Source: Hydractinia symbiolongicarpus
Taxonomy: Eukaryota; Cnidaria; Hydrozoa; Anthoathecata; Hydractiniidae
Direction of reading: 5' to 3'
Length of the DNA: 60,000 nt
Assembly (NCBI RefSeq): GCF_029227915.1
Contig: NC_079884.1
Coordinates: forward strand, 26,786,001-26,846,000
How positions within the stretch are numbered: position 1 is the stretch's first letter; every line of letters begins with the position of its first letter. Shown piece after piece: positions 58,838 through 60,000 of the stretch. A program made the translations under genes and the position numbers. The notes under the pieces were generated by a model. It ran no database searches. It was not told the origin of the DNA and was given only the letters and a program-made list of their open reading frames with translations.

Positions 58838-59256
58838 CTAGTTATTAAAATCCGTGGAAGTATCCACTGAAATTAGTGTGCTTCTTATCACAATAAGGTT
58901 TGTTGATAATTTCATTAAGAACGCTGAAAAAACGTTTGAAACAAAATCCTATTGAGAAATCCACTCAAAAGCATTTTAAAAGTTTTGTATGCTTCTTATC
59001 ACAAATGATTTGTTGTCAATTTCTTTTAACAAAGCACTCGTCACGGTAAATTTAATTTTTCCCAACTAATGAAATTACTTTATTTTAACACATGATTTGT
59101 TTTAGCCAATTAAATTCGTAAACAAAATGTCCATAAAATACAGAATAATTTTATAGGGAATGTATCATAGATGCTTTTAAAGAAAACTGCATCAAATATA
59201 ATCTACTTTGCCTGTTACAGACAGACACACACACAGCCTCTGTATTATTATATAGA
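58838..59256 (-). mobile_element. Helitron-like element (419 bp)
   Basis: On the minus strand it begins A|TCTATATAATAATACAGAGG with a GTGTGTGTGTCTGTCTG run and ends TTTTAATAACTAG|T, preceded by a GTGGA/TCCAC hairpin. It is intact at both termini and non-coding. Confidence 0.7.
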
Positions 59257-60000
59257 TTACATTTTATAAAAGGGGTGAGGGAATACTTTTTCAATACACC
59301 TGGAAAAGCTACTTCTACTTTCTGCGGGTTTTTTATTTGACAGGCCGAAAAAAGTTAGATTTAACTACAGATGAATGTTGCAAAAAAATTCGCGGCGATT
59401 TAACGTGCTTGTGTACGTTCGCAATTAAATAAAAACAGCATACCAGAGTGTAAGAAAACTGAAAAAAAGAATAACAAGTGTTATGTTAACGAAAGCAAAC
59501 TGTAAATTCTTCTCTAAATATTCTATTTAGAGAAGATCTATCTATTTTTTTATATCAATCCCGCTGTTTGTTCCAAATCAATCCCGCAATAATTCGTTAC
59601 ACTAAAGTACCTGTCATTCTCCACTATCACAAACTTACAAGAAAAGTGTTTAAGCAGTGAAAGTGGCGGTGAAAATTTAAAACGATCTTTAGTGTCATAA
59701 AAATTGACCATATTGAACACCGACCTTCTGGGAGCTGCAGCCTTGAACGATTTGATAGAGTATGACATAAGGATCTTTCCTTGACACTTTTTTTGCGGGA
59801 AAAAATTTTCACAAATCCATAATATAGTCGAACCAAAGTTCGTTCAAATTTTATTTTAAATGTTTCCCCTATTTTGCTTTTTTTTGTACTAAATTCTTCT
59901 CAATTTGGTAAAGGGAAAAACGCAAGCTTTAGTATTGTTATTATTCGCAAAAGAAGTATGGGTCTAAGTTAATACTCGTAAACCTTATAATGGCCAACTC
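59257..60000. other. intergenic stretch at the window end
   Basis: No supported gene; overlapping minus-strand frames at 59550-59836 have no recognisable content. Confidence 0.4.

Overview
The window is eukaryotic and metazoan: two intact, intron-containing protein-coding genes with GT-AG splice sites sit in very AT-rich DNA that is otherwise filled with transposable-element debris, minisatellites and microsatellites. A laminin chain plus an Lhx2/9 (apterous) class LIM-homeobox gene, compact introns and this mixture of short Helitron-like, pogo-like, THAP-transposase and SINE/LINE remnants suggest an early-branching animal, most plausibly a cnidarian (hydrozoan-like). That assignment is inference; nothing in the sequence proves the species.

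Layout. 1-4340: mostly non-coding, with a doubtful two-exon small ORF on the minus strand (989-1676) and a decayed retroelement-like coding fossil (about 2850-3480). 4343-23941: one complete plus-strand laminin gene of 26 coding exons. The exon phases all join and the total is 6366 nt (2121 aa). The encoded order is signal peptide, LN, about five LE modules, an LF (laminin IV type B) domain, more LE modules, an L4 (laminin IV type A) domain split into an LE module, six further LE modules, about 600 aa of coiled coil, and a C-terminal Cys four residues from the end with no LG domains. The L4 and everything after it is gamma-type, while the LF is a module normally found in beta chains. Its introns carry two Helitron-like elements in opposite orientation (intron 1), a hAT-like TIR element (intron 3) and a 5'-truncated LINE (intron 5).

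24950-26290: a two-copy 130-bp tandem repeat whose second copy was split by a 1.07-kb terminal-inverted-repeat element. 28611-30256: a complete three-exon LIM-homeobox gene on the minus strand (390 aa: LIM1, LIM2, homeodomain), tail-to-tail with the laminin gene.

30260-60000: no convincing host gene. It contains a tRNA-derived SINE (37.3 kb), a broken THAP/DDE transposase (39.6-40.9 kb), three pogo/Tigger-like remnants (42.0, 42.9-43.7, 46.4-47.1 kb), four short Helitron-like elements or termini (51.6, 52.9, 58.5, 58.8 kb), many minisatellites (17, 23, 33, 50, 60 bp and a 15-bp one) and a perfect 15-bp-stem hairpin (48.6 kb).

The biologically most unusual item is the beta/gamma-hybrid laminin chain, together with a degenerate nidogen-binding motif and an RVKR tetrapeptide within its long arm. 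The two host genes have no evident functional link: one is a secreted basement-membrane (mesoglea) protein, the other a developmental transcription factor.
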